17,292 nt of DNA. Origin: Lachnospiraceae bacterium. Its GTDB lineage: Bacteria; Bacillota_A; Clostridia; Lachnospirales; Lachnospiraceae. The position numbers were made by a program, and so were the translations under genes. The notes below the pieces were generated by a model. The model saw only the letters and a program-made list of their open reading frames with translations, made no database searches and was not told where the DNA came from. Positions 1 through 6,369 of this stretch are shown piece by piece. Location of the stretch: the NCBI GenBank assembly GCA_017620055.1, contig JAFZRD010000014.1, positions 1-17,292 on the forward strand, read 5' to 3'. How positions within the stretch are numbered: position 1 is the first letter of the stretch; each line of letters starts with the position of its first letter.

Positions 1-438
1 GAAGAAATACATCGAATCGTTGGAAATCGAAACCGGCATTATCCCGCTTGTAGCAAAAGCGCCGAAGACGAGGACGAAAGCAACTGCCGCGAGCATGTGA
101 TTTTTGCGAAGCTTATCAGGTGTGTCTGCAGAGGCTGCGATCCGGCGTCGGCCAAGGAATATGCAAAGCGCTGCCTCGATCAGTACGGCAAGGATCACGC
201 TTGTGCGGTTATAGGGGATGCCCGTGATCAGCATGAAATATGCGGTCACGACAAATGCCGCAAGGCCTGTCGGAAACGCAAGGAGACTCCTTCTGATCCA
301 TGATAGGTCGCCACGGATAAGCACATCGGAAATGAGCGCTCCGAACAGGAAGATGCACAGTATCACCGCATACTGCTTTGCAAAGTTGCCCGCTGCCTGC
401 CCGGCGAGGTATTCGGTTATCACAGATGAAATGCTCAT
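1..438 (-). CDS. Polytopic membrane protein of unknown function, partial (C-terminus off the left edge)
   Basis: An open frame of 146 codons starts with ATG at 438 and runs off the left edge without a stop. About four hydrophobic helices are visible, near residues 22-41, 51-72, 79-96 and 114-131. Basic stretches (RRS near 48-50, GRRRIA near 95-100, KLRKNH near 108-113) lie between helices, as in an integral membrane protein. The visible part ends in a motif rich in Ser, Asn and Asp followed by aromatic residues. Its start overlaps the stop of the preceding 245-residue gene as ATGA (435-438), which implies translational coupling and a shared function or complex with that membrane-anchored protein. 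I do not recognise the family. A transporter, a polymer-processing membrane enzyme or a sensor all remain possible. Confidence is high that this is coding and low on function. Confidence 0.75.
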   Translation of the reverse strand, partial: MSISSVITEYLAGQAAGNFAKQYAVILCIFLFGALISDVLIRGDLSWIRRSLLAFPTGLAAFVVTAYFMLITGIPYNRTSVILAVLIEAALCIFLGRRRIAASADTPDKLRKNHMLAAVAFVLVFGAFATSGIMPVSISNDSMYFF

Positions 439-1172
439 TTTGCGATCACCTCGTCGTAGAAGTTTTTGGAAGCGATGTAGAAGCTGTCCGTGTCATGTTC
501 GTCGGTCTGCTGCCAGATCACAACAAGTTCCTTCGAATCGGCGATGTCCTGCGTGCACATATAGACGCGCGAATCCCCGATAAAATAGTTGTAGAACCAG
601 TAATAATAGAATCCGTTGCCCCACTCGCCGGTATACGGAGTGAGCGCGGATGTGTATCGCATCATGTCGTTCGCGGAGCCCAGATCTTCAAAATAATCCT
701 TCTGCTCGTCGGACAGCCGAAGATCGTTCATGGAATCGTCCTTAACTACCGTAGCCTTTGAAAAATCAAGGAAATTCCACATATTTACCGCATGGTAGTA
801 ATCGTATATCCAGTAATTGCCGTGTTCGTCGTAATCGTTCTCGTCGCTCGTCAGATCGAAATCATCGGAGACCTCGAACGCATCGTCCGGAGTATAGACA
901 GTCTTGCCGTTAAAGAACTCCGTCAGGAAAGCATCCGGATACTCGCCTCCGGCGAGAAAATCCATCTGGTACATGCTCTGCAGACGCGGCTGATAGAACG
1001 GCAGTATGAGATGCACGGTCCTGATATTGTAAACGACAAAAAACAGAACCATTCCCATTGCATACAAAGCAAGAATGATCCCGTTTTTCTTATGTCTGTC
1101 CGCCGTCTTTGACGGAATATGAAGCGCCGCAAAAGCGGCCGCTGTTAAGCCCAAAGCAAGTACGATCTTCAT
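435..1172 (-). CDS. Membrane-anchored Tyr/Asp-rich extracellular protein, unknown function
   Basis: A 245-residue protein. Two hydrophobic helices lie near residues 3-18 and 32-56, separated by a basic loop (DRHKKNG, about 25-31). That charge pattern predicts a cytoplasmic loop, with the remaining ~185 residues outside the cell. The outer domain is strikingly rich in Tyr, Asp, Phe and Trp, with clusters such as YWIYDYYH (about 119-126) and FYYYWFYNYF (about 188-197). This is reminiscent of extracellular ligand- or surface-binding folds, but I recognise no family. An in-frame TAA sits just upstream, so ATG 1172 is the first possible start. No Shine-Dalgarno sequence precedes it, which is unlike its neighbours. 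It lies 9 nt after the clpB stop, so it is either read through from clpB or started from its own promoter at 1181-1210. It overlaps the next membrane gene by 4 nt. Confidence 0.8.
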   Translation of the reverse strand: MKIVLALGLTAAAFAALHIPSKTADRHKKNGIILALYAMGMVLFFVVYNIRTVHLILPFYQPRLQSMYQMDFLAGGEYPDAFLTEFFNGKTVYTPDDAFEVSDDFDLTSDENDYDEHGNYWIYDYYHAVNMWNFLDFSKATVVKDDSMNDLRLSDEQKDYFEDLGSANDMMRYTSALTPYTGEWGNGFYYYWFYNYFIGDSRVYMCTQDIADSKELVVIWQQTDEHDTDSFYIASKNFYDEVIAK

Positions 1173-1180
1173 CGACTGTT

Positions 1181-1210
1181 ATTATAATACGGTAAGTGCC
1201 TCTCCGTCAA
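1181..1210 (-). promoter_or_regulatory. Putative sigma-A promoter at the 3' end of clpB, driving the 245-residue gene
   Basis: On the minus strand TTGACG (1205-1210) is followed after 18 nt by a perfect TATAAT (1181-1186). The TAA stop codon of clpB (1182-1184) is contained within the -10 hexamer. Transcription would be expected to start near 1172-1174, at or within two bases of the ATG at 1172, giving a leaderless or nearly leaderless mRNA. This fits the absence of a Shine-Dalgarno sequence there. The sequence match is seen directly. Activity is inference, and an AT-rich gene junction can produce such a match by chance. Confidence 0.4.
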
Positions 1211-3758
1211 AATCGATGGTTATCGTATCGCCTTCCTCTATATTGCCTTCAAGTATCTTCTTGGCGGCAAGTGTCTCCACCGTACGCTGCATGAACCTCT
1301 TCAAAGGACGTGCTCCGTATACCGGATCGTATGCCTCTTTGATTATGTACTCGCATGCGGCATCCGTAAGCTCTATCGCAAGCCTTCTGTCGGAAAGTCT
1401 CTCGTTCACGTCGGCAAGGATCAGTTTCATGATACCGCCGATGTTGTCGCGTGTGAGCGGCTTGAACATTATCGTCTCGTCGAGACGGTTCAGGAACTCC
1501 GGTCTGAACGCTCCGCGAAGCTCGCCCATGACGGCCTCGGAAGCCTCTTCGCTTATGTTGCCGTTATCGTCGATACCTTCGAGAAGATACTGCGCACCGA
1601 TGTTACTCGTCATGATCAGAATCGTGTTCTTGAAGTCCACGGTCCTGCCCTGCGAGTCGGTTATACGGCCGTCGTCAAGCACCTGCAGGAGAACGTTGAA
1701 CACATCGGGATGTGCTTTTTCGATCTCATCAAAGAGCACTACCGAATACGGTTTTCTCCTGACCGCTTCCGTGAGCTGTCCGCCCTCCTCGTATCCGACG
1801 TATCCCGGAGGCGCTCCGATAAGACGCGATACGGAGAACTTCTCCATGTATTCGCTCATATCTATCCTGACCATATTGTTCTCGTCGTCAAACAGGCTTG
1901 CCGCAAGCGATTTGGCAAGTTCCGTCTTACCGACACCTGTAGGTCCCAGGAAAAGGAACGATCCTATCGGCTTTGCCGGATCCTTGATACCCGCTTTGGA
2001 ACGAAGGATAGCTTCGGTGACCTTTGTCACGCCTTCATCCTGGCCTATGACTCTCTTATGAAGTTCCTCATCGAGATGAAGTATCTTCGTCCTCTCGCCT
2101 TCCGTCAGCTTAGATACCGGAATGCCGGTCCAGCGGCTGACGATCTGCGATATCTCCTCATCGGAGACGTTTTCATGAACGAGGGTCAGTTCCTTGTTGC
2201 GCACGTTCTCCTCTTCTATACCGAGCTGCTGTGTCAGCTGCGGCAGTTTGCCGTACTGGAGCTGTCCCGCAAGTTCGTAATTGTTCTCTCTCTTGGCGAT
2301 CTCTATCTCATTGTTCGTGTTCTCTATCTCGGCACGGAGTTTTGAAAGTTTCTCAACGGATGCTTTCTCGTTCTCCCACTGTGCCATCTTGCTGTCGTAC
2401 TCGTCCTTGATCTCGGCAAGCTCGTGTCTGAGCTCTTCAAGACGCGACTGACTGAGCTGGTCAGTCTCCTTAACGAGCGCGGCTTCTTCTATCTCGAGCT
2501 GCATCTTCCTTCTGCTGATCTCATCGAGTTCGGCAGGCATCGATTTCATCTCAGTCTTGACAAGGGCGCACGCCTCATCGACGAGGTCGATCGCTTTATC
2601 CGGAAGGAATCTGTCCGTGATGTATCTGTCGGAAAGTGTAGCCGCCGCAACGAGCGCAGTATCCATTATCTTGACTTCATGATAGTTCTCGTAACGCTCC
2701 TTAAGTCCCCTGAGGATCGATATCGTATCCTCAACACTCGGCTCATCGACCGTCACGGGCTGGAACCTTCTCTCGAGTGCCGCATCCTTTTCGATGTACT
2801 GCCTGTATTCGTCAAGCGTTGTCGCACCTATGCAGTGAAGCTCACCGCGTGCGAGCATCGGTTTTAACATGTTTCCGGCATCAAGAGCACCGTCTGTCTT
2901 GCCGGCTCCGACTATCGTATGAAGTTCATCGATGAACAGGATGATCTTACCGTCGCTTGCCTTGACATCTTCAAGAACAGCCTTCAGACGCTCTTCGAAC
3001 TCACCGCGGTACTTGGCTCCCGCAACGAGTGCACCCATGTCGAGCGCAAATATCGTCTTGTCCTTGAGGCCTTCCGGAACGTCGCCGCTGACTATACGCT
3101 GCGCAAGACCTTCGACAACAGCCGTTTTACCGACACCGGGTTCACCGATGAGCACGGGATTGTTCTTCGTCTTACGCGACAGGATACGGATGATGTTCCT
3201 GATCTCGGTATCCCTTCCGATGACGGGATCGAGTTTCTGGTTCCTGGCCCTCTCCACAAGGTCCTGTCCGTATTTCTCGAGCGTATCGTATGTCGCCTCG
3301 GGGTTATCCGTCATAACGTTATGATTGCCCCTGACCTCTGCAAGAGCCGAAAGGAATCGCTCGCGGGTCAGACCGTATTCGCTCATCAGATCCTTGATAT
3401 CGCTGTCGGGGTGCTTCAGCATTGACAGGAACAGATGCTCGACCGAAACGTACGAGTCGTTCATCGCCTTTGCTTCATCCTCGGCCGACACAAGTACTTT
3501 GTTGAGCTTGTCGCCGATATACGCTCTTCCTCCGGACACCTTCGGGCGCCTGTTGATATGCGCTTCGACGTTGTCGAGGAAGTGCTCGCCGTTGATCTCC
3601 ATCTTCTCGATGAGCTTCGGGATCAGGCCGTCCTCCTGCGTCAGAAGTGCGTACAGAAGATGCACCTGGGCTATCTCCTGGTTGCCGTAGTCATATGTGA
3701 TCTTCTCGAGCGAGTTGACCGCATCGAGTGATTTTTGCGTGAATTTCTGTATATTCAT
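1182..3758 (-). CDS. clpB: ClpB, ATP-dependent protein disaggregase
   Basis: An 858-residue Hsp100 AAA+ chaperone, the usual ClpB length. It works with DnaK/DnaJ/GrpE in the cytoplasm to pull proteins out of aggregates. Domains in order: Clp N repeats (about 1-145); first ATPase domain with Walker A GEPGVGKT (205-212), Walker B ending IDE (276-278) and pore loop KYRG (249-252); a long charged coiled-coil middle domain (about 400-530), the ClpB hallmark; second ATPase domain with Walker A GPTGVGKT (605-612), Walker B LFDE (675-678) and pore loop GYVGYEEG (652-659); and a C-terminal GARP sensor-2 motif (about 815-818). It lacks the LGF/VGF-type ClpP-binding loop, so it refolds rather than degrades. 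ATG 3758 is supported by AAGGAGG seven bases upstream. It has its own promoter under a CIRCE-like operator and is followed closely by two unknown membrane genes. Confidence 0.97.
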   Translation of the reverse strand: MNIQKFTQKSLDAVNSLEKITYDYGNQEIAQVHLLYALLTQEDGLIPKLIEKMEINGEHFLDNVEAHINRRPKVSGGRAYIGDKLNKVLVSAEDEAKAMNDSYVSVEHLFLSMLKHPDSDIKDLMSEYGLTRERFLSALAEVRGNHNVMTDNPEATYDTLEKYGQDLVERARNQKLDPVIGRDTEIRNIIRILSRKTKNNPVLIGEPGVGKTAVVEGLAQRIVSGDVPEGLKDKTIFALDMGALVAGAKYRGEFEERLKAVLEDVKASDGKIILFIDELHTIVGAGKTDGALDAGNMLKPMLARGELHCIGATTLDEYRQYIEKDAALERRFQPVTVDEPSVEDTISILRGLKERYENYHEVKIMDTALVAAATLSDRYITDRFLPDKAIDLVDEACALVKTEMKSMPAELDEISRRKMQLEIEEAALVKETDQLSQSRLEELRHELAEIKDEYDSKMAQWENEKASVEKLSKLRAEIENTNNEIEIAKRENNYELAGQLQYGKLPQLTQQLGIEEENVRNKELTLVHENVSDEEISQIVSRWTGIPVSKLTEGERTKILHLDEELHKRVIGQDEGVTKVTEAILRSKAGIKDPAKPIGSFLFLGPTGVGKTELAKSLAASLFDDENNMVRIDMSEYMEKFSVSRLIGAPPGYVGYEEGGQLTEAVRRKPYSVVLFDEIEKAHPDVFNVLLQVLDDGRITDSQGRTVDFKNTILIMTSNIGAQYLLEGIDDNGNISEEASEAVMGELRGAFRPEFLNRLDETIMFKPLTRDNIGGIMKLILADVNERLSDRRLAIELTDAACEYIIKEAYDPVYGARPLKRFMQRTVETLAAKKILEGNIEEGDTITIDFDGEALTVL

Positions 3759-3765
3759 GGTGTTG

Positions 3766-3772
3766 CCTCCTT
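3766..3772 (-). promoter_or_regulatory. Shine-Dalgarno of clpB
   Basis: AAGGAGG on the minus strand, seven bases upstream of ATG 3758. It is a near-consensus site that fixes the clpB start. With transcription expected to begin near 3776-3778, the 5' leader is only about 20 nt. Confidence 0.85.
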
Positions 3773-3784
3773 ACCTCGAAAACT

Positions 3785-3813
3785 ATAATAGCACCCGGCG
3801 TTAGCAATGTCAA
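3785..3813 (-). promoter_or_regulatory. Sigma-A promoter of clpB
   Basis: A perfect -35 TTGACA (3808-3813), a 17-nt spacer and -10 TATTAT (3785-3790, one mismatch to TATAAT). Transcription is predicted to start near 3776-3778. The -35 hexamer is inside the CIRCE-like operator, so a bound repressor would block RNA polymerase directly. Confidence 0.85.
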
Positions 3814-3826
3814 CAGCCGAGTGCTA
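3789..3826. repeat. Second, outer inverted repeat enclosing the CIRCE core
   Basis: TAGCACCCGGC (3789-3799) and GCCGAGTGCTA (3816-3826) are inverted repeats matching at 10 of 11 positions with a 16-nt centre. The right arm is the perfect CIRCE half-site. The left arm is a third, separate half-site-like copy that runs into the -10 element. The region therefore holds three TAGCA-type half-sites, two of them in direct orientation. Confidence 0.6.
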
Positions 3827-3827
3827 A
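3801..3827 (-). promoter_or_regulatory. CIRCE operator (HrcA binding site) at clpB
   Basis: Read on the minus strand: a perfect left arm TTAGCACTC, a 9-nt spacer and right arm CATTGCTAA. The consensus is TTAGCACTC, N9, GAGTGCTAA, so the left arm matches 9/9 and the right arm 7/9. The spacing is exactly right. The right part of the operator overlaps the TTGACA -35 element. CIRCE is the known target of the heat-shock repressor HrcA, normally on groESL and dnaK operons. Its presence here predicts heat-inducible clpB and possibly heat-inducible downstream membrane genes. I see no CtsR-type heptamer repeat here. Confidence 0.85.
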
Positions 3828-3852
3828 TATTTTCAGAATATTTAGATAATTC

Positions 3853-3866
3853 CTGCGAATTCGCAG
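3853..3866. repeat. Perfect 14-bp palindrome between argS and the clpB operator
   Basis: CTGCGAATTCGCAG is its own reverse complement and contains an EcoRI site. As RNA it could form only a 5-bp stem with an AAUU loop, and no T-run follows on either strand. It is therefore a poor intrinsic terminator. It lies 4 nt beyond the argS stop and about 26 nt upstream of the CIRCE-like operator. It could be a protein site, a weak transcript-end hairpin or chance. Confidence 0.4.
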
Positions 3867-3870
3867 AAAA

Positions 3871-5631
3871 TCACATCTTCTCGGGTGCCTCGAATCCGAG
3901 AAGGTCTATGCACGTCTCGAGGATACGCTTTGTAAGAACGAGAAGTGCGATCCATCCGTCCTTCTTAGCCGCGTCTTCTTCGGTAAGGATCTTGGTCTCG
4001 TGATAGAAACGGTTGAACGCGTTGCACACGTCGTAGATGTACGCGCAAATCCTGTGAGGCGCGATCTCTTCATACGCCGCACGGATCGTTATCGCAAACT
4101 TCGACAGCTCGAGCATAAGTGATTTTTCAAGATCGTTCTGAGGACTGCCTATCTTCGTCGGTATCGATGAGCCTCCGGCAGTGTACTTGCCGAGGATCGA
4201 CTTGATCCTTACGATCGTGTAGAGGATGTACGGGCCCGTGTTTCCTTCGAACGACGTGAACTTGTCCGTGTCGAACACGTAATCCTTCGTCGCCTGGTTC
4301 GACAGGTCGCCGTATTTGATCGCTGCGAGCGCAACTGTCTCACTCGTCTTCTTCGCCTCGGCGGGATCGGTCTCGTGATTGTCCATGATCTTTTGGTACA
4401 TCGTCTCACGGATGTCCGCTATCAGCGTCTCAAGGCGCATCACACCGCCCTCACGCGTCTTGAACGGCTTGCCGTCCTTGCCGTTCATCGTTCCGAAACC
4501 GAGAAAATCAAGCTTCACGCCTTCCCTGACTACGCCCGTTTTCTTCGCGCACCGGAATACCTGTATGAAATGCATCTCCTGACGCTTGTCGACAACGTAT
4601 ATGACATGATCGGGATCAAACTCCGCGCGTCTGTCAAGGAGTGTGGCCAGATCGGTCGTTGTATAGAGCGATGCCCCGTCGGATTTAAGGATCATGCACG
4701 GCGGTATTTCTTTGGAATCCGATTCCTGCGCCACATCGACAACAAGTGCACCCTCGCTCTCGTATGCGAATCCTTTTTTCTTCATATCCTCGACCATATC
4801 CGGGATCAGCGCATCCACGCTGCTCTCACCCTTCCACCAATCGAAATCCACCGACAGATCAGCGTAATTCTTCTTAAGATCCGGAACCGATACATCCATT
4901 ATATGCTGCCAGAGCGCACGGTATCCGCGCCTTCCTCTCTGGAGCTGTCCGGTCGCCTCAAGCGCCGCATCCCTGAACGCCTCATCCTCCTTGGACTTCG
5001 CGGATGCCGCGGGGTATATCTCTTCAAGTTCGGAAAGCGTGAACGGAGCCTCCTTCGGATACTCTCCCGAGTAGTTCTCATCAAAATACGGAAGATCCGG
5101 TTTCCTCGCGCGAAGCTCGGTAATGATGAGTCCCATCTGAAGTCCCCAGTCTCCGAGATGAACATCGCCGATAACTTCGTTTCCGAGATACCTGCATATT
5201 CGCTTGACACTCTCTCCGATTATGGCAGCGCGAAGATGCCCGACGTGAAGCGGCTTGGCAACGTTCGGTCCGCCGTAATCAACGATGATCTTCTCCGGCT
5301 CGGGAAGATCCGCCGCGAACTTATCGCCGGACTCCATCTTATTAAGAAATCCCGAGAGAAAATCATCCGATACCTTTATGTTCAAAAATCCGGGTGCTAC
5401 GGCGCTTATCATTGAAAACGCAGGATCGCCCGAAAGCTTTGACGCAACGTCTTCGGCGATCGCCAGAGGAGCTTTGTGATAAACCTTCGCTCCCGCCATC
5501 GCTCCGTTACACTGGAATTCACACAGATCCGGCCTGTTGCTGACTCCGACCTTACCGTAGGAAGCGTCGTAGCCCGCCGATTCGAATCCCTTCTCGACTA
5601 TCTCCGATATCTGCTCAAGTATTGTTTTCAT
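3871..5631 (-). CDS. argS: Arginyl-tRNA synthetase
   Basis: A 586-residue class I aminoacyl-tRNA synthetase that charges tRNA-Arg with arginine using ATP in the cytoplasm. The N-terminal Arg-tRNA-synthetase-specific domain (about 1-95) binds the tRNA D-loop side. The catalytic core carries the HIGH-type signature HVGH (129-132) preceded by PNVAKPL, followed by GDVHLGDWG (155-163). The KMSKS region is the degenerate form common in ArgS (DGKPFKTREGG, about 386-396), usually compensated by the Lys before HIGH (K126). The C-terminal helical anticodon-binding domain spans about 460-586 and ends in the typical LGFEAPEKM. ATG 5631 is preferred because AAAGG precedes it at proper spacing. A TTG 10 codons upstream (5661) has no such site. 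The gene follows queH after 141 nt and precedes the clpB promoter. No terminator or T-box is evident. Confidence 0.96.
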   Translation of the reverse strand: MKTILEQISEIVEKGFESAGYDASYGKVGVSNRPDLCEFQCNGAMAGAKVYHKAPLAIAEDVASKLSGDPAFSMISAVAPGFLNIKVSDDFLSGFLNKMESGDKFAADLPEPEKIIVDYGGPNVAKPLHVGHLRAAIIGESVKRICRYLGNEVIGDVHLGDWGLQMGLIITELRARKPDLPYFDENYSGEYPKEAPFTLSELEEIYPAASAKSKEDEAFRDAALEATGQLQRGRRGYRALWQHIMDVSVPDLKKNYADLSVDFDWWKGESSVDALIPDMVEDMKKKGFAYESEGALVVDVAQESDSKEIPPCMILKSDGASLYTTTDLATLLDRRAEFDPDHVIYVVDKRQEMHFIQVFRCAKKTGVVREGVKLDFLGFGTMNGKDGKPFKTREGGVMRLETLIADIRETMYQKIMDNHETDPAEAKKTSETVALAAIKYGDLSNQATKDYVFDTDKFTSFEGNTGPYILYTIVRIKSILGKYTAGGSSIPTKIGSPQNDLEKSLMLELSKFAITIRAAYEEIAPHRICAYIYDVCNAFNRFYHETKILTEEDAAKKDGWIALLVLTKRILETCIDLLGFEAPEKM

Positions 5632-5772
5632 GTTAATCCTTTCTTTAATTACGAGGGGCAAATTGTTTCCGAGAAATACCCTGTGGAGACGCCTGCGCTT
5701 GACGAGGTTTTTTCGAGTCTAGCGTCAGCTGCGTTGGAACAGGAGCGGGAGCGCGTTTTCGAGGAAATAGAT
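5632..5772 (-). other. 141-nt queH-argS spacer, no recognised element
   Basis: This is the only long non-coding gap in the gene series. I see no stem followed by a T-run, no T-box consensus (no AGGGTGGNACC-like sequence), no convincing -35/-10 pair and no plausible small gene. It contains two short separated complements (GACGC with GCGTC, and CGAGGGA with TTCCTCG) that could form weak RNA structure. Either argS is read through from queH or its promoter is non-canonical. Confidence 0.4.
5638..5644 (-). promoter_or_regulatory. Shine-Dalgarno that sets the argS start
   Basis: The purine-rich AGAAAGG on the minus strand lies six bases upstream of ATG 5631. It supports this start over the in-frame TTG at 5661, whose upstream sequence is not purine-rich. 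Confidence 0.65.
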
Positions 5773-6369
5773 TTAGTCCCTCGCCAAATCAATCTTAGAA
5801 TACTCGCATCCACAGAAATTCTGCCTGTACAGGTTGTATTTCGCGGACAGCTCGATCGACTTCTTGAACCCGTCCTTCTTCTTGAAATCCGAATACATCC
5901 ACTCCGGCCCGCCCTCGCGCTCACCCGCGATCGCGGTTCCGATCGAATTGATCAGCTTTGCGTTCTTGTGCGGACTGATCGTGAGCGTCGTAGTGAAGAG
6001 GTCATACCCGCCGGAGCATGCAAGCTCATATGTTTTGCGAAGCCGCATGTTAAAACACATCGTACATCTGTCCCCGCCTTCGGGACAGTCCGCAAGGCCG
6101 CCTTCTTCCACATTCCTCACGAAAAGATCCGGCTCAAAGTCGCCGATGATAAGCTTGATGGCGTGATTTTCGCAGAATGCGGAGTATTCTTCGTTCAGTA
6201 TGTTTATGAGCCTTAAGAGTTCGGCCGCACGCTTATCGTACTCGCTGCGGTCCGTGATGTTCGGATTGTAGTAAAAGCATGTGATATCGTAATGCTCAAG
6301 AAGCGATATCAAGCAATAGCTGCTGCACGGCGCGCAGCAGCTATGTAATAACAGTGCGGGATCATTCAT
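5773..6369 (-). CDS. queH: Epoxyqueuosine reductase QueH (DUF208 family)
   Basis: A 198-residue cytoplasmic metalloenzyme that reduces epoxyqueuosine to queuosine, the last step of Q34 wobble modification in tRNAs with GUN anticodons. The family is recognised by its cysteine pattern: CCAPC at residues 11-15, RCTMCFNMRL (C102, C105) and FCGC near the C-terminus (C186, C188). These supply ligands for the iron-sulfur cluster and the adjacent metal site described for QueH. The length is typical. QueH is the non-homologous replacement for the cobalamin-dependent QueG, common in Clostridia. ATG 6369 overlaps the end of the GGDEF/EAL gene by 8 nt, and its ribosome site is formed by the purine-rich codons of that gene's acidic tail, so the two are likely coupled. 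No other queuosine gene is in the window. Confidence 0.93.
   Translation of the reverse strand: MNDPALLLHSCCAPCSSYCLISLLEHYDITCFYYNPNITDRSEYDKRAAELLRLINILNEEYSAFCENHAIKLIIGDFEPDLFVRNVEEGGLADCPEGGDRCTMCFNMRLRKTYELACSGGYDLFTTTLTISPHKNAKLINSIGTAIAGEREGGPEWMYSDFKKKDGFKKSIELSAKYNLYRQNFCGCEYSKIDLARD

Noticed and set aside
1216..2061. Plus-strand open frame (281 codons) opposite the clpB C-terminus
   Set aside because: The product is Ser/Leu/Ile-rich with no motif. clpB covers the region with conserved AAA+ elements.
3853..3866. Intrinsic terminator after argS
   Set aside because: The stem is only 5 bp as RNA and no T-run follows on either strand.
4375..5415. Long plus-strand open frame (346 codons) opposite argS
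   Set aside because: argS is unambiguous by motifs across the whole stretch. The plus frame has no family-like motifs and is a by-product of codon bias.
5632..5661. Upstream TTG start adding 10 residues to ArgS
   Set aside because: The TTG lacks a ribosome site, the added residues are not family-like, and a purine-rich site precedes the ATG at 5631.
5632..5772. T-box riboswitch before argS
   Set aside because: The region is too short, and no T-box consensus, specifier-type stem or terminator/antiterminator pair could be found by eye.
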